A DNA stretch of 64,000 nt from Prochlorococcus marinus XMU1411 (GTDB taxonomy: Bacteria > Cyanobacteriota > Cyanobacteriia > PCC-6307 > Cyanobiaceae), in contig NZ_JAAORI010000003.1 of assembly GCF_017696075.1 (NCBI RefSeq), forward strand, positions 372,001 to 436,000. The letters are read 5' to 3'. The notes beneath the pieces were generated by a model. That model did no database searches. It saw only the letters and a program-made list of their open reading frames with translations, and was not told the origin of the DNA. Shown here piece after piece: positions 1-8,097 of the stretch; positions within the stretch are counted from its first letter, which is position 1; each line of letters opens with the position of its first letter. Both the position numbers and the translations under genes were made by a program.

Positions 1-232
1 TATCCATTAACCTTCTCCAGGGATGCCATTGCTTCCAAATTGTCTCAAGAGAATCTGCACTTACTACAGAATGTCCAATCCCATTTTGAACCATAAAAAT
101 CCAAGAATGAACCTCATAGTTTTCAGGTCTGTTTTGGGGACCACCTGATTCGTACCAATTAATTAGCATTTCTGCCCCTTCTTCTTGATCCTCGCCATCT
201 GTAAATTCGTAGGAAATCAAATACCTTTGCAT
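1..232 (-). CDS. Hypothetical protein, N-terminal part (possibly DUF3303-like), cut by window edge
   Basis: An open frame starts at an ATG on the minus strand (position 232) and runs without a stop off the left edge, giving 77 visible residues. It begins MQRYLISYEF and is rich in Trp and aromatic residues, with a conserved-looking stretch (NGIGHSVVSADS, then WKQWHPWR). The short length and Trp-rich beta-type pattern resemble the small DUF3303 proteins common in marine picocyanobacteria, but that family call is tentative. No membrane segment or signal peptide is visible. The C-terminus lies outside the window. Confidence 0.6.
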   Translation of the reverse strand, partial: MQRYLISYEFTDGEDQEEGAEMLINWYESGGPQNRPENYEVHSWIFMVQNGIGHSVVSADSLETIWKQWHPWRRLMD

Positions 233-514
233 ATAGATATTATTAAAATCTCTAAACTATTTTAACTCTAGATTTAGATATTGCCTCCCAATTTAATTAA
301 TGCTATGAAGCTTATAGAAGAGATTATTTTAAATGACCGAAAGATTTGGGAAAATTAAAAAGAATATTTTGACTAATTTATCTTTTATAAATAAGACAAT
401 CTTGAAGTATTTCCAAAACCATGATCTGTTTGTATAGCTCCAGTTAACAGATAAAATTTGATACTTTTTAAAATTTCTGAAATTAGTTAACATATTTGTA
501 CTGTATAGATACCG

Positions 515-898
515 ATGATAAATAAAAAGGATAGTAGTGATCCAATTGATAATTTAGAGTACGAAAAAGTTCTAGAGGAAGAAATAATTAATTCATACGA
601 AAGTAAATTTCAGAAAGATACTGAAGAAGATAGTAAAAAGATTAAATTTTACAGACTTAAAAGAACTCCATTAGAAATACTAAATAGGACTTTTTTCTTT
701 TTCTTTATTGGAAGTTTTCTTTTCTCTTTGTTTTTAGCTTATTCAGAAAGTAAGTTATGGTTCATACTTTATGTAATAAGTGCATTGTCATGTGTTTTCT
801 ATACTCCTAATAGAAAAGCACTTAAAGAATTAATAGCAGCTTGGCCAAATATAGAGGATCTCATTAAAGGGAGGAGTTTGTGGAGAAAAGGCAAGTAA
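515..898 (+). CDS. Hypothetical two-helix membrane protein
   Basis: This is a 127-residue protein I do not recognise. The first 55 residues are charged and acidic. They are followed by two hydrophobic segments (about 59-76, Phe-rich, and 80-96) and a basic C-terminal tail ending in WRKGK, so it is probably an inner or thylakoid membrane protein with both ends on one side. A TATAGA hexamer lies only 5 nt before the ATG, unusually close for a promoter. The 282 bp before the gene (233-514) contain no credible gene. Two tiny genes follow directly and may share its transcript. Confidence 0.6.
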   Translation: MINKKDSSDPIDNLEYEKVLEEEIINSYESKFQKDTEEDSKKIKFYRLKRTPLEILNRTFFFFFIGSFLFSLFLAYSESKLWFILYVISALSCVFYTPNRKALKELIAAWPNIEDLIKGRSLWRKGK

Positions 899-905
899 AT
901 AGATT

Positions 906-998
906 ATGAAACCATTAATTTCATTTAAAAAGTGGTTATTAAATATTCTTGTGCCATACATTGAGGGCACCAACAAGAAAAAAAAGGATAAGAAATGA
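906..998 (+). CDS. 30-residue basic micro-protein
   Basis: An ATG 7 nt after the previous gene opens a 30-residue frame with a short hydrophobic stretch (residues 10-18) and a lysine-rich tail (NKKKKDKK). Its stop overlaps the start of the next micro-gene as ATGA. The case for it being real is the tight spacing on both sides and the overlap. Nothing in the protein itself identifies a function, and a chance frame in AT-rich DNA remains possible. Confidence 0.35.
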   Translation: MKPLISFKKWLLNILVPYIEGTNKKKKDKK

Positions 999-1132
999 GT
1001 CTAATAAAGGTTGGAATTATTGTTGAAATTTTTTTGTTTGTGGGAGTTTTTTTATGGGTTAGGAAACTAACTAGTAATAAAAGTAGACAACCATCTCTAT
1101 CAAAAAAAACAATTAAAAATCTCAAATTTTAG
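995..1132 (+). CDS. 45-residue single-pass membrane micro-protein
   Basis: This frame starts inside the stop codon of the preceding micro-gene (ATGA overlap) and encodes 45 residues. A clear transmembrane helix spans about residues 3-22 (IKVGIIVEIFLFVGVFLW), followed by a basic, Ser/Lys-rich tail. The layout, one helix near the N-terminus then a positive tail, is that of many small thylakoid or plasma-membrane subunits, but I do not recognise a family. The overlap suggests translational coupling with 906-998. Confidence 0.5.
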   Translation: MSLIKVGIIVEIFLFVGVFLWVRKLTSNKSRQPSLSKKTIKNLKF

Positions 1133-1253
1133 AATTTTGATCACAAAATAAGGAATCTTTATAAAGGGATCAAATTTATGGGAAAATTCTTTACTTTTTT
1201 CTCTCACTTTGTGTACGAAATCGGTTAGAACAATCATATCTTTTTTTAAAAAT

Positions 1254-1607
1254 ATGGTTTCCTCCGTTCAAGGTCTTGCTCCAATAACTAATCCATTAAA
1301 TAGTGTCTTAATAGAAAAGAAACTAATAAATGTTGATCAAAAGTTCATTCAACTTGTCTCTCTAGCAGAAGGATTACCTCGTACAGAAGTCATTGAGAGT
1401 GGTAGAAATTATTGGAGAGGTGTTTGTAGAAGCTTAATTTTTAGATTTCCAGATGACCTCGAAATTTTAAAGCTTGATGTAAGAAGTTATGTAGATAGAT
1501 CTAAAGGAATAATCCAAATAAGATCTGCAGCAAGATTAGGACAATCTGATTTGGGCGTTAATCTAAGAAGAGTGGAATACTTATTTAATCAATTAGAGAA
1601 ATTTTAA
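1254..1607 (+). CDS. DUF1499 family protein
   Basis: The C-terminal half carries the family signature: CRSLIFRFPDDLEI, then IQIRSAARLGQSDLGVNLRRVE, as in DUF1499 proteins found in cyanobacteria and plastid-bearing organisms, whose biochemical role is not established. I chose the ATG at 1254 (117 residues). The frame stays open upstream and a TTG at 1209 would add 15 residues. The usual DUF1499 N-terminal PNCVSS-type motif is absent, so the protein is either a shortened family member or starts further upstream than can be seen. No membrane segment is visible in the chosen form. Confidence 0.75.
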   Translation: MVSSVQGLAPITNPLNSVLIEKKLINVDQKFIQLVSLAEGLPRTEVIESGRNYWRGVCRSLIFRFPDDLEILKLDVRSYVDRSKGIIQIRSAARLGQSDLGVNLRRVEYLFNQLEKF

Positions 1608-1684
1608 TTAATCTATTTTTTATAAATTTAAGGTTCTTTTTACTAAATAGTTGTGCTTTAATTCATAAGAATATTTGAATTGCC

Positions 1685-1816
1685 ATGGTAAAAATAATCT
1701 TAGTTGCAATTATAGTCGCGCTAGTATATTCTCAACCTGACCTTCGTCTTACTGTCGCTGATTGGTTAAAAGCAGCTTCTGATTTTCTTATTGAATCAGT
1801 ACAAGTAAAACCTTAA
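1685..1816 (+). CDS. 43-residue membrane or exported micro-protein
   Basis: A short frame from an ATG encodes 43 residues: a hydrophobic N-terminal helix (VKIILVAIIVALVY, residues 2-15), then an amphipathic stretch containing DWLKAASDFLIESV. It looks like a small thylakoid or inner-membrane protein. It is not one of the canonical photosystem or b6f small subunits that I can recall. It stands alone between the DUF1499 gene and the K+ channel gene. The 179 bp after it (1817-1995) show no gene. Confidence 0.55.
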   Translation: MVKIILVAIIVALVYSQPDLRLTVADWLKAASDFLIESVQVKP

Positions 1817-1995
1817 AATAATAATGAAGAATTAAAAAAGACCTGAAATAGTAATCATTTGTTTAACGCATACAGCCACGAAAATAAATATTATTATCCT
1901 GCTTAGTATATATTTCACTTAAACAAATAAATAGTTTTAGGAACATAATAGAAAATTTTTTTGAAATTTTTGAATAGTTAACGATAATAAGGGAT

Positions 1996-3051
1996 ATGAA
2001 GCTTAGATTATTTGAGTTCTATTTTATTAAAGACTATTTAAGGCCTTGGTTTGGTCTTATCTATTCTTTATTCTTTCTGTTTTTTTTAGGTGCAATTGGC
2101 TATCGAATAACAGAGGGATGGGAATGGAGTGATTGCTTATGGATGGTTCTAATCACAATAACCACTATTGGTTTTGGAGAAGTTCAACCTTTAAGTCCTG
2201 AAGGCAGGATCGTAACTGTTTTAGTAATCGTAGGCGGATTGATCTTTATTCAATTTACCTTTCAAAAAGCTGTTAGATTATTCGAATCCGGCTATTTTCA
2301 AAGAGTAAACGAATTACGTTTTAAAAGAATTCTTAGAAAAATGGAAAATCATGTAATTTTGTGTGGATATGGGAGGGTAGGTCAGGAAATTTCTAACCAA
2401 ATAAAAACGCAAAATATCCCAATTATTGTTGTTGAGAGCGATGAAGATAGAAAAAAGATTGCTGAAGAAAATGGTTTAGAAGTACTTTGTGCTGATGCGA
2501 CTCTTGATGAGACGTTAAAACTGGCTGGATTAGAAAAATGCAAAAGTTTGGTTGTTACCTTACCAAATGATGCTGCTAATTTATATGTCGTTTTAAGCGC
2601 TAAAGGGATAAGAAGTTCTATAAGAGTAATAGCAAGAGCTGGAACTGAAGAAGCTGCAAGTAAGTTGAGATTAGCTGGGGCAAGTATAGTCGTAAGCCCT
2701 TATATCGCAGCAGGAAGAGCAATGGCATCAATGGCTTTAAGACCTATAGCCATTGATTTTCTAGATCTTTTAGCAGGGAGTGAATGTGAAATTGAAGAAT
2801 TTGAATTAAGTAATGATATTAGTCTTTTTGAAACAGCAGAGAAAAGATCACTTTCTGAACTAGGAATAGGTAAAAAGAGTGGTGCGAAAATATTAGCTAT
2901 TAAAGAAAACGAAAAGTTGTTTACTAATCCTGGAGGTAATTTCATACTTCAGCCAGGTCAGGTATTAATAGCATTTGGTAGTAAAGAACAGCTAAATATT
3001 TTGAACGGTTTGTTGGGTAATCTTGTTGTAGCAGTAGAGTTATTAAAATAG
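1996..3051 (+). CDS. Potassium channel with RCK/TrkA domain
   Basis: This 351-residue protein has the architecture of a two-helix K+ channel fused to a cytosolic gating domain. There is a first helix at about 17-36, a pore loop with TTIGFGE at 56-62 in place of the usual TVGYGD filter, a second helix at about 72-89, a TrkA-N (RCK) Rossmann domain starting VILCGYGRVGQ at 120-130, and a TrkA-C type domain at the C-terminus (about 270-345). It probably conducts K+ or a related cation across the plasma membrane under control of a nucleotide or ion bound to the RCK domain. The filter variant GFGE makes selectivity uncertain. It is transcribed toward pstS, 99 bp away. Confidence 0.85.
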   Translation: MKLRLFEFYFIKDYLRPWFGLIYSLFFLFFLGAIGYRITEGWEWSDCLWMVLITITTIGFGEVQPLSPEGRIVTVLVIVGGLIFIQFTFQKAVRLFESGYFQRVNELRFKRILRKMENHVILCGYGRVGQEISNQIKTQNIPIIVVESDEDRKKIAEENGLEVLCADATLDETLKLAGLEKCKSLVVTLPNDAANLYVVLSAKGIRSSIRVIARAGTEEAASKLRLAGASIVVSPYIAAGRAMASMALRPIAIDFLDLLAGSECEIEEFELSNDISLFETAEKRSLSELGIGKKSGAKILAIKENEKLFTNPGGNFILQPGQVLIAFGSKEQLNILNGLLGNLVVAVELLK

Positions 3052-3150
3052 ACATATCAAAATAATTTGATATATAAATCTTTCAAATTTTTTATTTCTT
3101 AAATGCTGTAAATTATTTTTGTATTCAACAAACTTAGTTCTCATTACATA

Positions 3151-4122
3151 GTGTTCATTTTCAAAAAAACCCTGATTTTCTCTTCTGTAATTTCATTAAT
3201 ACTTTCTCCATCTGCAATGGCTTCAAAAAGATTGAGTGGAGCTGGTGCATCATTTCCTTCGAAAATTTATACCAGGTGGTTTTTTGACTTAGCTAAAGAT
3301 GGAGGCCCTAGAGTTAATTATCAAGCAGTAGGTTCTGGTTCTGGCAGAAAAGCCTTCATAGATGAAACTGTAAATTTTGGTGCATCAGATGATCCTATGA
3401 AAGATTCTGATATAGAGAAAGTTAAAAGAGGACTTGTTCAAATTCCGATGGTAGGCGGAACAATTGCGTTTGGATATAACTATGATTGCGATTTAAAACT
3501 AACTCAAGAGCAGGCTGTTCAAGTAGCAATGGGAATGATAAAAAATTGGAAGGAATTAGGATGCAAGTCAGGTAAATTAACTTGGACGCATCGTTCTGAT
3601 GGTTCAGGCACCACTAAAGCTTTTACTAATTCTATGGAAGCTTTTTCTAAAACCTGGAATTTAGGTACTGGTAAATCTGTTAAATGGCCTTCGGGAGTTG
3701 GAGCAAAAGGAAATTCTGGTGTTGCAGGTGTTATACAAAATACTCCCGGAGCAATTGGTTATGTCAATCAATCATATATAAAAGGGAAGGTAAGAGCTGC
3801 AGCTTTACAAAATCTTTCTGGCGAATTCGTTACTCCGAATACTGAAGCAGGAGCAATAGCTTTAAACGGAATAAATCTTGATAAGAACTTGGCGGGTAAA
3901 AATCCAAACCCAACCGCTAAAGGAGCTTATCCAATAGCAACCTTAACTTGGATACTCGCTTATGAAAAAGGTAATGGTAGGAATACTAATGCAATTCAAG
4001 ATACATTCTATAAATTGCTCAGTGATGAATACCAAGATAAAGCTTCTGCCTTAGGTTTTGTTCCCTTGAAAGGAGAAATTTTAAATAAATCAAGAGCCGC
4101 CGTTAAAAAAATAGGTAGATAA
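3151..4122 (+). CDS. pstS: Phosphate ABC transporter, substrate-binding protein PstS
   Basis: PstS binds orthophosphate in the periplasm and delivers it to the PstCAB importer. The 323-residue protein starts at a GTG and has a Sec signal peptide (basic start, hydrophobic core, cleavage after about AMASK at 21-26). It then shows the family landmarks GAGASFP, VGSGSGRKAF, and the phosphate-loop region HRSDGSGTTKAF. Length and motifs are complete. The rest of the transporter follows on the same strand after a 105 bp gap holding an imperfect inverted repeat. Expression is expected to rise under phosphate starvation through PhoB in this group, but I could not find a convincing tandem Pho box in the 99 bp upstream. 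Confidence 0.95.
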   Translation: MFIFKKTLIFSSVISLILSPSAMASKRLSGAGASFPSKIYTRWFFDLAKDGGPRVNYQAVGSGSGRKAFIDETVNFGASDDPMKDSDIEKVKRGLVQIPMVGGTIAFGYNYDCDLKLTQEQAVQVAMGMIKNWKELGCKSGKLTWTHRSDGSGTTKAFTNSMEAFSKTWNLGTGKSVKWPSGVGAKGNSGVAGVIQNTPGAIGYVNQSYIKGKVRAAALQNLSGEFVTPNTEAGAIALNGINLDKNLAGKNPNPTAKGAYPIATLTWILAYEKGNGRNTNAIQDTFYKLLSDEYQDKASALGFVPLKGEILNKSRAAVKKIGR

Positions 4123-4176
4123 ATTTATCAAACCATGTCAAATTATCATGACTTTCATATAGCTTTAACGGCTCTT
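4092..4176 (+). repeat. Imperfect inverted repeat spanning the end of pstS and the pstS-pstC gap
   Basis: AAGAGCCGCCGTTAAA (4092-4107), inside the last codons of pstS, is mirrored by TTTAACGGCTCTT (4164-4176) in the intergenic gap. The arms match over 13 bases with a 3-base insertion in the first. The 56 bases between could loop out, giving an RNA stem that ends about 50 nt before pstC. No long T tract follows it, so it is not a classical terminator. It may set the ratio of PstS to membrane components by protecting or terminating the pstS message. Confidence 0.4.
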
Positions 4177-4227
4177 AAAGTCTTTTACAGCATTTAGTAG
4201 TAGATTTATAGAGATATTCTTTTTTTA

Positions 4228-5175
4228 ATGGAAGAGAAATTAACTCTTTTCAAGAATCGTAAAAGATTCGGTATCGAAAAAAATATAGATATTATCTTCA
4301 AGAATACTGCCCTAGTCTTGTCTAGTTTCGTAGCAATAATACTTTTAGGAATTATTTTAGTAGTCTTTTTTCAGTCATTTGAATCATTTTCAAGGTATGG
4401 ATTGAAGTTTCTAGTAACTTCTGAATGGAATCCTGTAAAAGATGAATACGGTGCTTTTACTGCAATATATGGCACATTAGTAACTTCATTCCTATCGCTA
4501 TTAATAACTATCCCTTTGGGAGTTGGAACTGCAATATTTATTACCGAGGACTTTGTCCCAAAAGTTTTTAGAGAAATAATAGGTTCATTTGTTGAATTAT
4601 TAGCAGCAATTCCATCAGTTGTATTGGGACTTTGGGCAATATTTGTAATGGAACCTTTTTTTAGAGCCTTTTTTGTCTTTTTACACAATTTCTTTGGTTG
4701 GATACCTTTATTCAGCACAGAACCTACCGGCAGGAATTCTTTGTTAGCAATATTGATTTTAGTAGTAATGCTTTTGCCAATAGTGACCTCCATTGCAAGG
4801 GATTCACTTAATCAGGTTCCTAAAAAGCTAAGAAATGCAGCATATGGAATTGGAGCAAGTAGATGGAAAACAATATTTTCAGTGATTTTGCCTGCAGCAT
4901 TATCAGGAATTATGGCAGGTGTCTTATTAGCTTTAGGAAGGGCAATGGGTGAAACTATGGCTGTCACAATGATTATTGGTAATTCAAATGCATTTAGTTG
5001 GTCTCTATTGTCTCCTGGATATACGATTTCCTCCATGCTCGCAAACCAGTTTGGTGAGGCAGATGGAAGTCAGGTTTCATCACTCTTTTATGCAGCTTTT
5101 GTCCTGATGATCCTATCTTTAGTGGTAAATATCTTTGCGCAATGGCTAGTTAAGAAATTTAGTCTCAAATATTAG
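4228..5175 (+). CDS. pstC: Phosphate ABC transporter permease PstC
   Basis: PstC is one of the two membrane subunits of the phosphate importer. The 315 residues contain about six transmembrane helices, starting with TALVLSSFVAIILLGIILVV near residue 30. The ABC-permease coupling loop (EAA-like: LRNAAYGIGASRWKTIFSVILPAALSG) is near residue 200, and the motif LALGRAMGETMAVTM is just after it. The protein is full length. It begins 105 bp after pstS, and pstA follows after 6 bp, so pstC, pstA and pstB are surely co-transcribed. Confidence 0.95.
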   Translation: MEEKLTLFKNRKRFGIEKNIDIIFKNTALVLSSFVAIILLGIILVVFFQSFESFSRYGLKFLVTSEWNPVKDEYGAFTAIYGTLVTSFLSLLITIPLGVGTAIFITEDFVPKVFREIIGSFVELLAAIPSVVLGLWAIFVMEPFFRAFFVFLHNFFGWIPLFSTEPTGRNSLLAILILVVMLLPIVTSIARDSLNQVPKKLRNAAYGIGASRWKTIFSVILPAALSGIMAGVLLALGRAMGETMAVTMIIGNSNAFSWSLLSPGYTISSMLANQFGEADGSQVSSLFYAAFVLMILSLVVNIFAQWLVKKFSLKY

Positions 5176-5181
5176 ATAATT

Positions 5182-6075
5182 ATGAATTCACTCTATTACC
5201 AGAAAAGATTATCAAGAAATATAGGAGATAAATTCTTTACTTCTTTATCAGTAATTTGTGCATTGATCGCAATACTTCCTTTGATTTTTTTGGTGACTTA
5301 TATTCTCATCAAAGGTGGATCTCAAATCACACCAGAACTATTTACTTTAGAACCAAATCCACCTGGAGACGATTTAGATGCGGGTGGTATTAATCCTGCA
5401 TTGATAGGGACATTAATAATAACTACCATTGCTTCAATTATTGCGATACCAGTAGGTGTTGGCGGGGGCATATATCTAGCTGAATATTCTAAAGGCGGTG
5501 CTTTTTCAAGGTTTATTAGATTTGGGGTAAATGTTTTAGCTGGAGTCCCCTCAATAATTGCTGGTGTATTTATTTATGCCTTAATTGTTTCAACAAAGAT
5601 CTTATTTGGAAGTATGTACAGTGGCTTGGCCGGAGGTATGGCACTTTCAATATTAATGTTGCCTACTGTGATTAAAACCACTGACGAAGGTTTAAAGTTG
5701 GTTCCGAATGAATTGAGATATGCTTCTCTTGGTGTTGGAGCAAGTATGTACACAACCATATTGAAAGTTACATTACCTTCCGCATTTAGATCTATTGCTA
5801 CTGGAGTCGTTCTTGGTATCGCAAGAGCCGCAGGCGAAACAGCACCTTTGATATTTACGGCTTTATTCTCTTACTACTACATAACAGGCTTTGGGGACTT
5901 GTTTTATGAGATGGGTTCCTTGTCTGTGTTGATATATAACTTTGCCCTTGAACCTTATGATGCTCAAAATAAATTAGCCTGGGCAGCTTCCTTTATTCTT
6001 GTTTTATCGATACTATCAGTAAATATATTTTCAAGGATATTGGCTGCTTTTACAGAGAAAACTAAGAGAGTATAA
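5182..6075 (+). CDS. pstA: Phosphate ABC transporter permease PstA
   Basis: PstA pairs with PstC to form the membrane channel of the phosphate importer. The 297-residue protein has six predicted helices and the permease loop LRYASLGVGASMYTTILKV around residue 178, followed by GIARAAGETAPLIFTA, which is the PstA hallmark. The start is an ATG 6 nt after the pstC stop. The stop codon TAA directly abuts the ATG of pstB with no spacer, which favours coupled translation. Confidence 0.95.
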   Translation: MNSLYYQKRLSRNIGDKFFTSLSVICALIAILPLIFLVTYILIKGGSQITPELFTLEPNPPGDDLDAGGINPALIGTLIITTIASIIAIPVGVGGGIYLAEYSKGGAFSRFIRFGVNVLAGVPSIIAGVFIYALIVSTKILFGSMYSGLAGGMALSILMLPTVIKTTDEGLKLVPNELRYASLGVGASMYTTILKVTLPSAFRSIATGVVLGIARAAGETAPLIFTALFSYYYITGFGDLFYEMGSLSVLIYNFALEPYDAQNKLAWAASFILVLSILSVNIFSRILAAFTEKTKRV

Positions 6076-6885
6076 ATGATTAAAACTAATAAAAAAACAC
6101 CAAAGAATGTCATTTTATCTCTTGAGAATGTATCTATTAGCTATGGAACTTTCGAAGCAGTAAGGAATGTTTTTTGTAACTTTAAAAAAGGAAATATAAC
6201 CTCTCTTATTGGACCTTCAGGTTGCGGTAAATCAACTGTTCTTAGATCTTTAAATAGGATGAACGATTTAATTCCCAATTGTTCGTTAAAAGGGACTGTC
6301 CTGTTTGATGGAACTAATATTTATGACAAAAGAGTAGATCCAGTTGAAGTAAGAAGAAGAATTGGGATGGTTTTTCAACAACCTAATCCTTTCCCTAAAT
6401 CTATTTACGAAAATATTGCATTTGGGGCAAGAATTAATGGATTTGCTGGAGATATGGATGAATTAGTGGAAAGTTCACTAAGAAAAGCTGCTTTATGGGA
6501 CGAATGTAAGGATAAATTAAATGATAGTGGTTACTCTTTATCTGGTGGACAACAACAAAGATTATGTATTGCTCGAACCATCGCAATTGAGCCTGAAATA
6601 ATTCTCATGGATGAGCCATGTTCAGCATTAGATCCCATCTCTACCTTGAAAATAGAAGAAACGATGCATGAACTTAAAAAGAATTACACAATAATTATCG
6701 TTACTCATAATATGCAGCAGGCATTAAGAGTTAGCGATATGACTGCATTTTTTAATGCAATTGAGTATGAAGATGGTGATGGAGGGAAAGTTGGTTATCT
6801 TGCAGAATTTAATTCGACAAAGAAAATTTTTAACTCTCCAAAAGAAAAAACTACCCAGGAATACATATCAGGTAAATTTGGTTGA
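6076..6885 (+). CDS. pstB: Phosphate ABC transporter ATP-binding protein PstB
   Basis: PstB hydrolyses ATP to power phosphate import through PstCA. All nucleotide-binding landmarks are present: Walker [10 protein letters not shown] at 46-54, the Q-loop VFQQPNPFP at about 99-107, the ABC signature LSGGQQQR at about 155-162, Walker B ILMDEP at about 176-181, and the switch histidine in VTHNMQQA. The length of 269 is normal. The region [19 protein letters not shown] near the C-terminus is typical of the PstB branch. It is the last gene of the pst operon. Confidence 0.97.
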   Translation: MIKTNKKTPKNVILSLENVSISYGTFEAVRNVFCNFKKGNITSLIGPSGCGKSTVLRSLNRMNDLIPNCSLKGTVLFDGTNIYDKRVDPVEVRRRIGMVFQQPNPFPKSIYENIAFGARINGFAGDMDELVESSLRKAALWDECKDKLNDSGYSLSGGQQQRLCIARTIAIEPEIILMDEPCSALDPISTLKIEETMHELKKNYTIIIVTHNMQQALRVSDMTAFFNAIEYEDGDGGKVGYLAEFNSTKKIFNSPKEKTTQEYISGKFG

Positions 6886-6992
6886 TGTTTAATTTTTACT
6901 TTTAAAAGAAAAATTTTTACCTTTAACAACTCTCAGGGGTAGACAAACAGTATAAATACCTATATAGTTATTTCGAATTAGTAAGTTTATCT

Positions 6993-7082
6993 TTGAAAAA
7001 CTACCCTTTTCTACCTTTCTTGATTTTTGCAGGGGCGCTCATAACAACTGCAACAATAGGATTGCCCGTATTTACTTCATAA
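6993..7082 (+). CDS. 29-residue hydrophobic micro-protein
   Basis: A TTG-started frame encodes 29 residues, almost entirely one transmembrane helix (LPFLIFAGALITTATIGLPVF) with a short charged head. Size and composition match the small single-helix subunits of photosynthetic complexes, but I do not recognise it as any standard Psb, Psa or Pet subunit. The frame is open upstream with no better start codon. Because such frames arise easily by chance in AT-rich DNA, this call needs conservation evidence. Confidence 0.35.
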   Translation: MKNYPFLPFLIFAGALITTATIGLPVFTS

Positions 7083-7111
7083 TTTAAGAGTATTTCTATA
7101 CAGGTATTCTT

Positions 7112-7267
7112 ATGCTTTCAATATTAAAAAAAGAATTAATTGGAAGTCCTCATAAAACCTTAATAAAGGGAAATTTATTTGACTTTATAAAAAAAAGAGA
7201 GAATATGAATCTGTGTGGGAGTGACAAATCTGTATTAAAGCCATTTTTAAAAGTGGTTAATTTCTAA
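7112..7267 (+). CDS. 51-residue hypothetical protein
   Basis: An ATG frame of 51 residues encodes a basic, Lys-rich, probably soluble peptide (pattern KKELIGSPHKTLIKGNL, later KKRENMNLCG). I recognise no domain and there is no membrane segment. It lies between two other micro-genes on the same strand with 29 and 10 bp gaps. The spacing is the main support for it. Confidence 0.35.
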   Translation: MLSILKKELIGSPHKTLIKGNLFDFIKKRENMNLCGSDKSVLKPFLKVVNF

Positions 7268-7277
7268 TTTATTTATC

Positions 7278-7424
7278 ATGGATAAAACTAAAGAACAGTT
7301 AGAAAAATTAAGAGAAGTTGCAGAAGCATCTCTTACAAAAACGGATGAACTTCAAAAAGTTCTTGCTCAAATCGAAGCTTTAATGTCTAGAGAAGAATCA
7401 CAAACATTATCAAAGAAGAAATAA
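7278..7424 (+). CDS. 48-residue coiled-coil hypothetical protein
   Basis: A short frame encodes 48 charged residues with a heptad-like pattern of Leu and Ala (EQLEKLREVAEASLTKTDEL, then LQKVLAQIEALMS) and a Lys-rich end. It should form one long amphipathic helix or coiled coil. I do not recognise a family. It lies just upstream of a stem-loop terminator at 7535, which could end its transcript. Confidence 0.5.
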   Translation: MDKTKEQLEKLREVAEASLTKTDELQKVLAQIEALMSREESQTLSKKK

Positions 7425-7534
7425 TTATTTAAAAGAAAATTTGAGTTTTTGTACTTTTAATTACACCTCTACAATGCCAATGTAGTTATTAATTGGGTAT
7501 GCAGAACCCGTTCCAAAGTTTTCTGTTAGGTCTC

Positions 7535-7580
7535 GAGGTCTTACCTTCTTTAAGTAAAAGACCTCTTTAATTTGTTTTTT
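7535..7580 (+). terminator. Rho-independent-type terminator
   Basis: GAGGTCTT (7535-7542) pairs perfectly with AAGACCTC (7558-7565) around a 15-nt loop and is followed by a T-rich tail (TTTAATTTGTTTTTTTTA). The T tract is on the plus-strand side, so it ends a rightward transcript, either of the 7278 micro-gene or of a small RNA from the gene-free stretch 7425-7535. It also separates this transcript from the leftward gene ending at 7607. Confidence 0.7.
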
Positions 7581-7606
7581 TTATTATATTTTTATAAGCT
7601 GCTTAA

Positions 7607-7918
7607 TCAGTTGATAACTTTATAGATTTCTTTCAAGCATACATTTACATCGAATGATTCAGTATTTACAACCTCTAATCCTGTTTTTTCTGTAACTTCA
7701 ACAGTGGCATTGCATTCATCTTGTTTGAGAGCCATGTAAATTGGTTTTTTATCTTCTTTATCTTCTTTATCTAATTCATTATTTGATTCAGCATCTACCT
7801 TATATTGATCCATTACTAGTGTTAGTGCCTCAATCTCAACAGAAAAATTCTCATTTGCTTTTGCCCCAAGTGGGATTAGAAGAAATGGAAATAAAATTAA
7901 TATTATCAATTTTTTCAT
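7607..7918 (-). CDS. Exported hypothetical protein
   Basis: This 103-residue protein has a textbook signal peptide (MKKL, hydrophobic core to about residue 17, cleavage near AKA at 19-21), so it is probably periplasmic. The mature part is acidic, with a low-complexity charged segment (NELDKEDKEDKK) and two Cys residues (in DECNATV and VNVCLKE) that could form a disulfide. I do not recognise a family. It is transcribed toward the terminator at 7535 and is separated by 179 bp from the start-distal gene 8098. Confidence 0.65.
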   Translation of the reverse strand: MKKLIILILFPFLLIPLGAKANENFSVEIEALTLVMDQYKVDAESNNELDKEDKEDKKPIYMALKQDECNATVEVTEKTGLEVVNTESFDVNVCLKEIYKVIN

Positions 7919-8097
7919 TTCTATAAAATGTGTTTATTTTTTTTATAACGTGGATTGTTGGCTAAAGAAAGGGGCATTAGCTTTATAAATTTTTAACTAT
8001 CTACTATTTCTTAATAAAATAGATAAGATCTTTAAATTAATTGAAAAAAAAACTAAACGAGACTTTTAAGTATAAATTGCTATATCTAAATAAAAAT

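Noticed and set aside
298-355. 17-residue frame in the gap before 515
   Set aside because: It is too short, with no supporting context or recognisable feature.
925-1125. 66-codon minus-strand frame near the left edge
   Set aside because: It is antisense to two overlapping plus-strand micro-genes that have better starts and a clear membrane helix.
3052-3150. Possible Pho box upstream of pstS (CTTAAATG and nearby TAAATTAT)
   Set aside because: The two units match the tandem 8-bp cyanobacterial consensus poorly and the spacing is not convincing in such AT-rich sequence.
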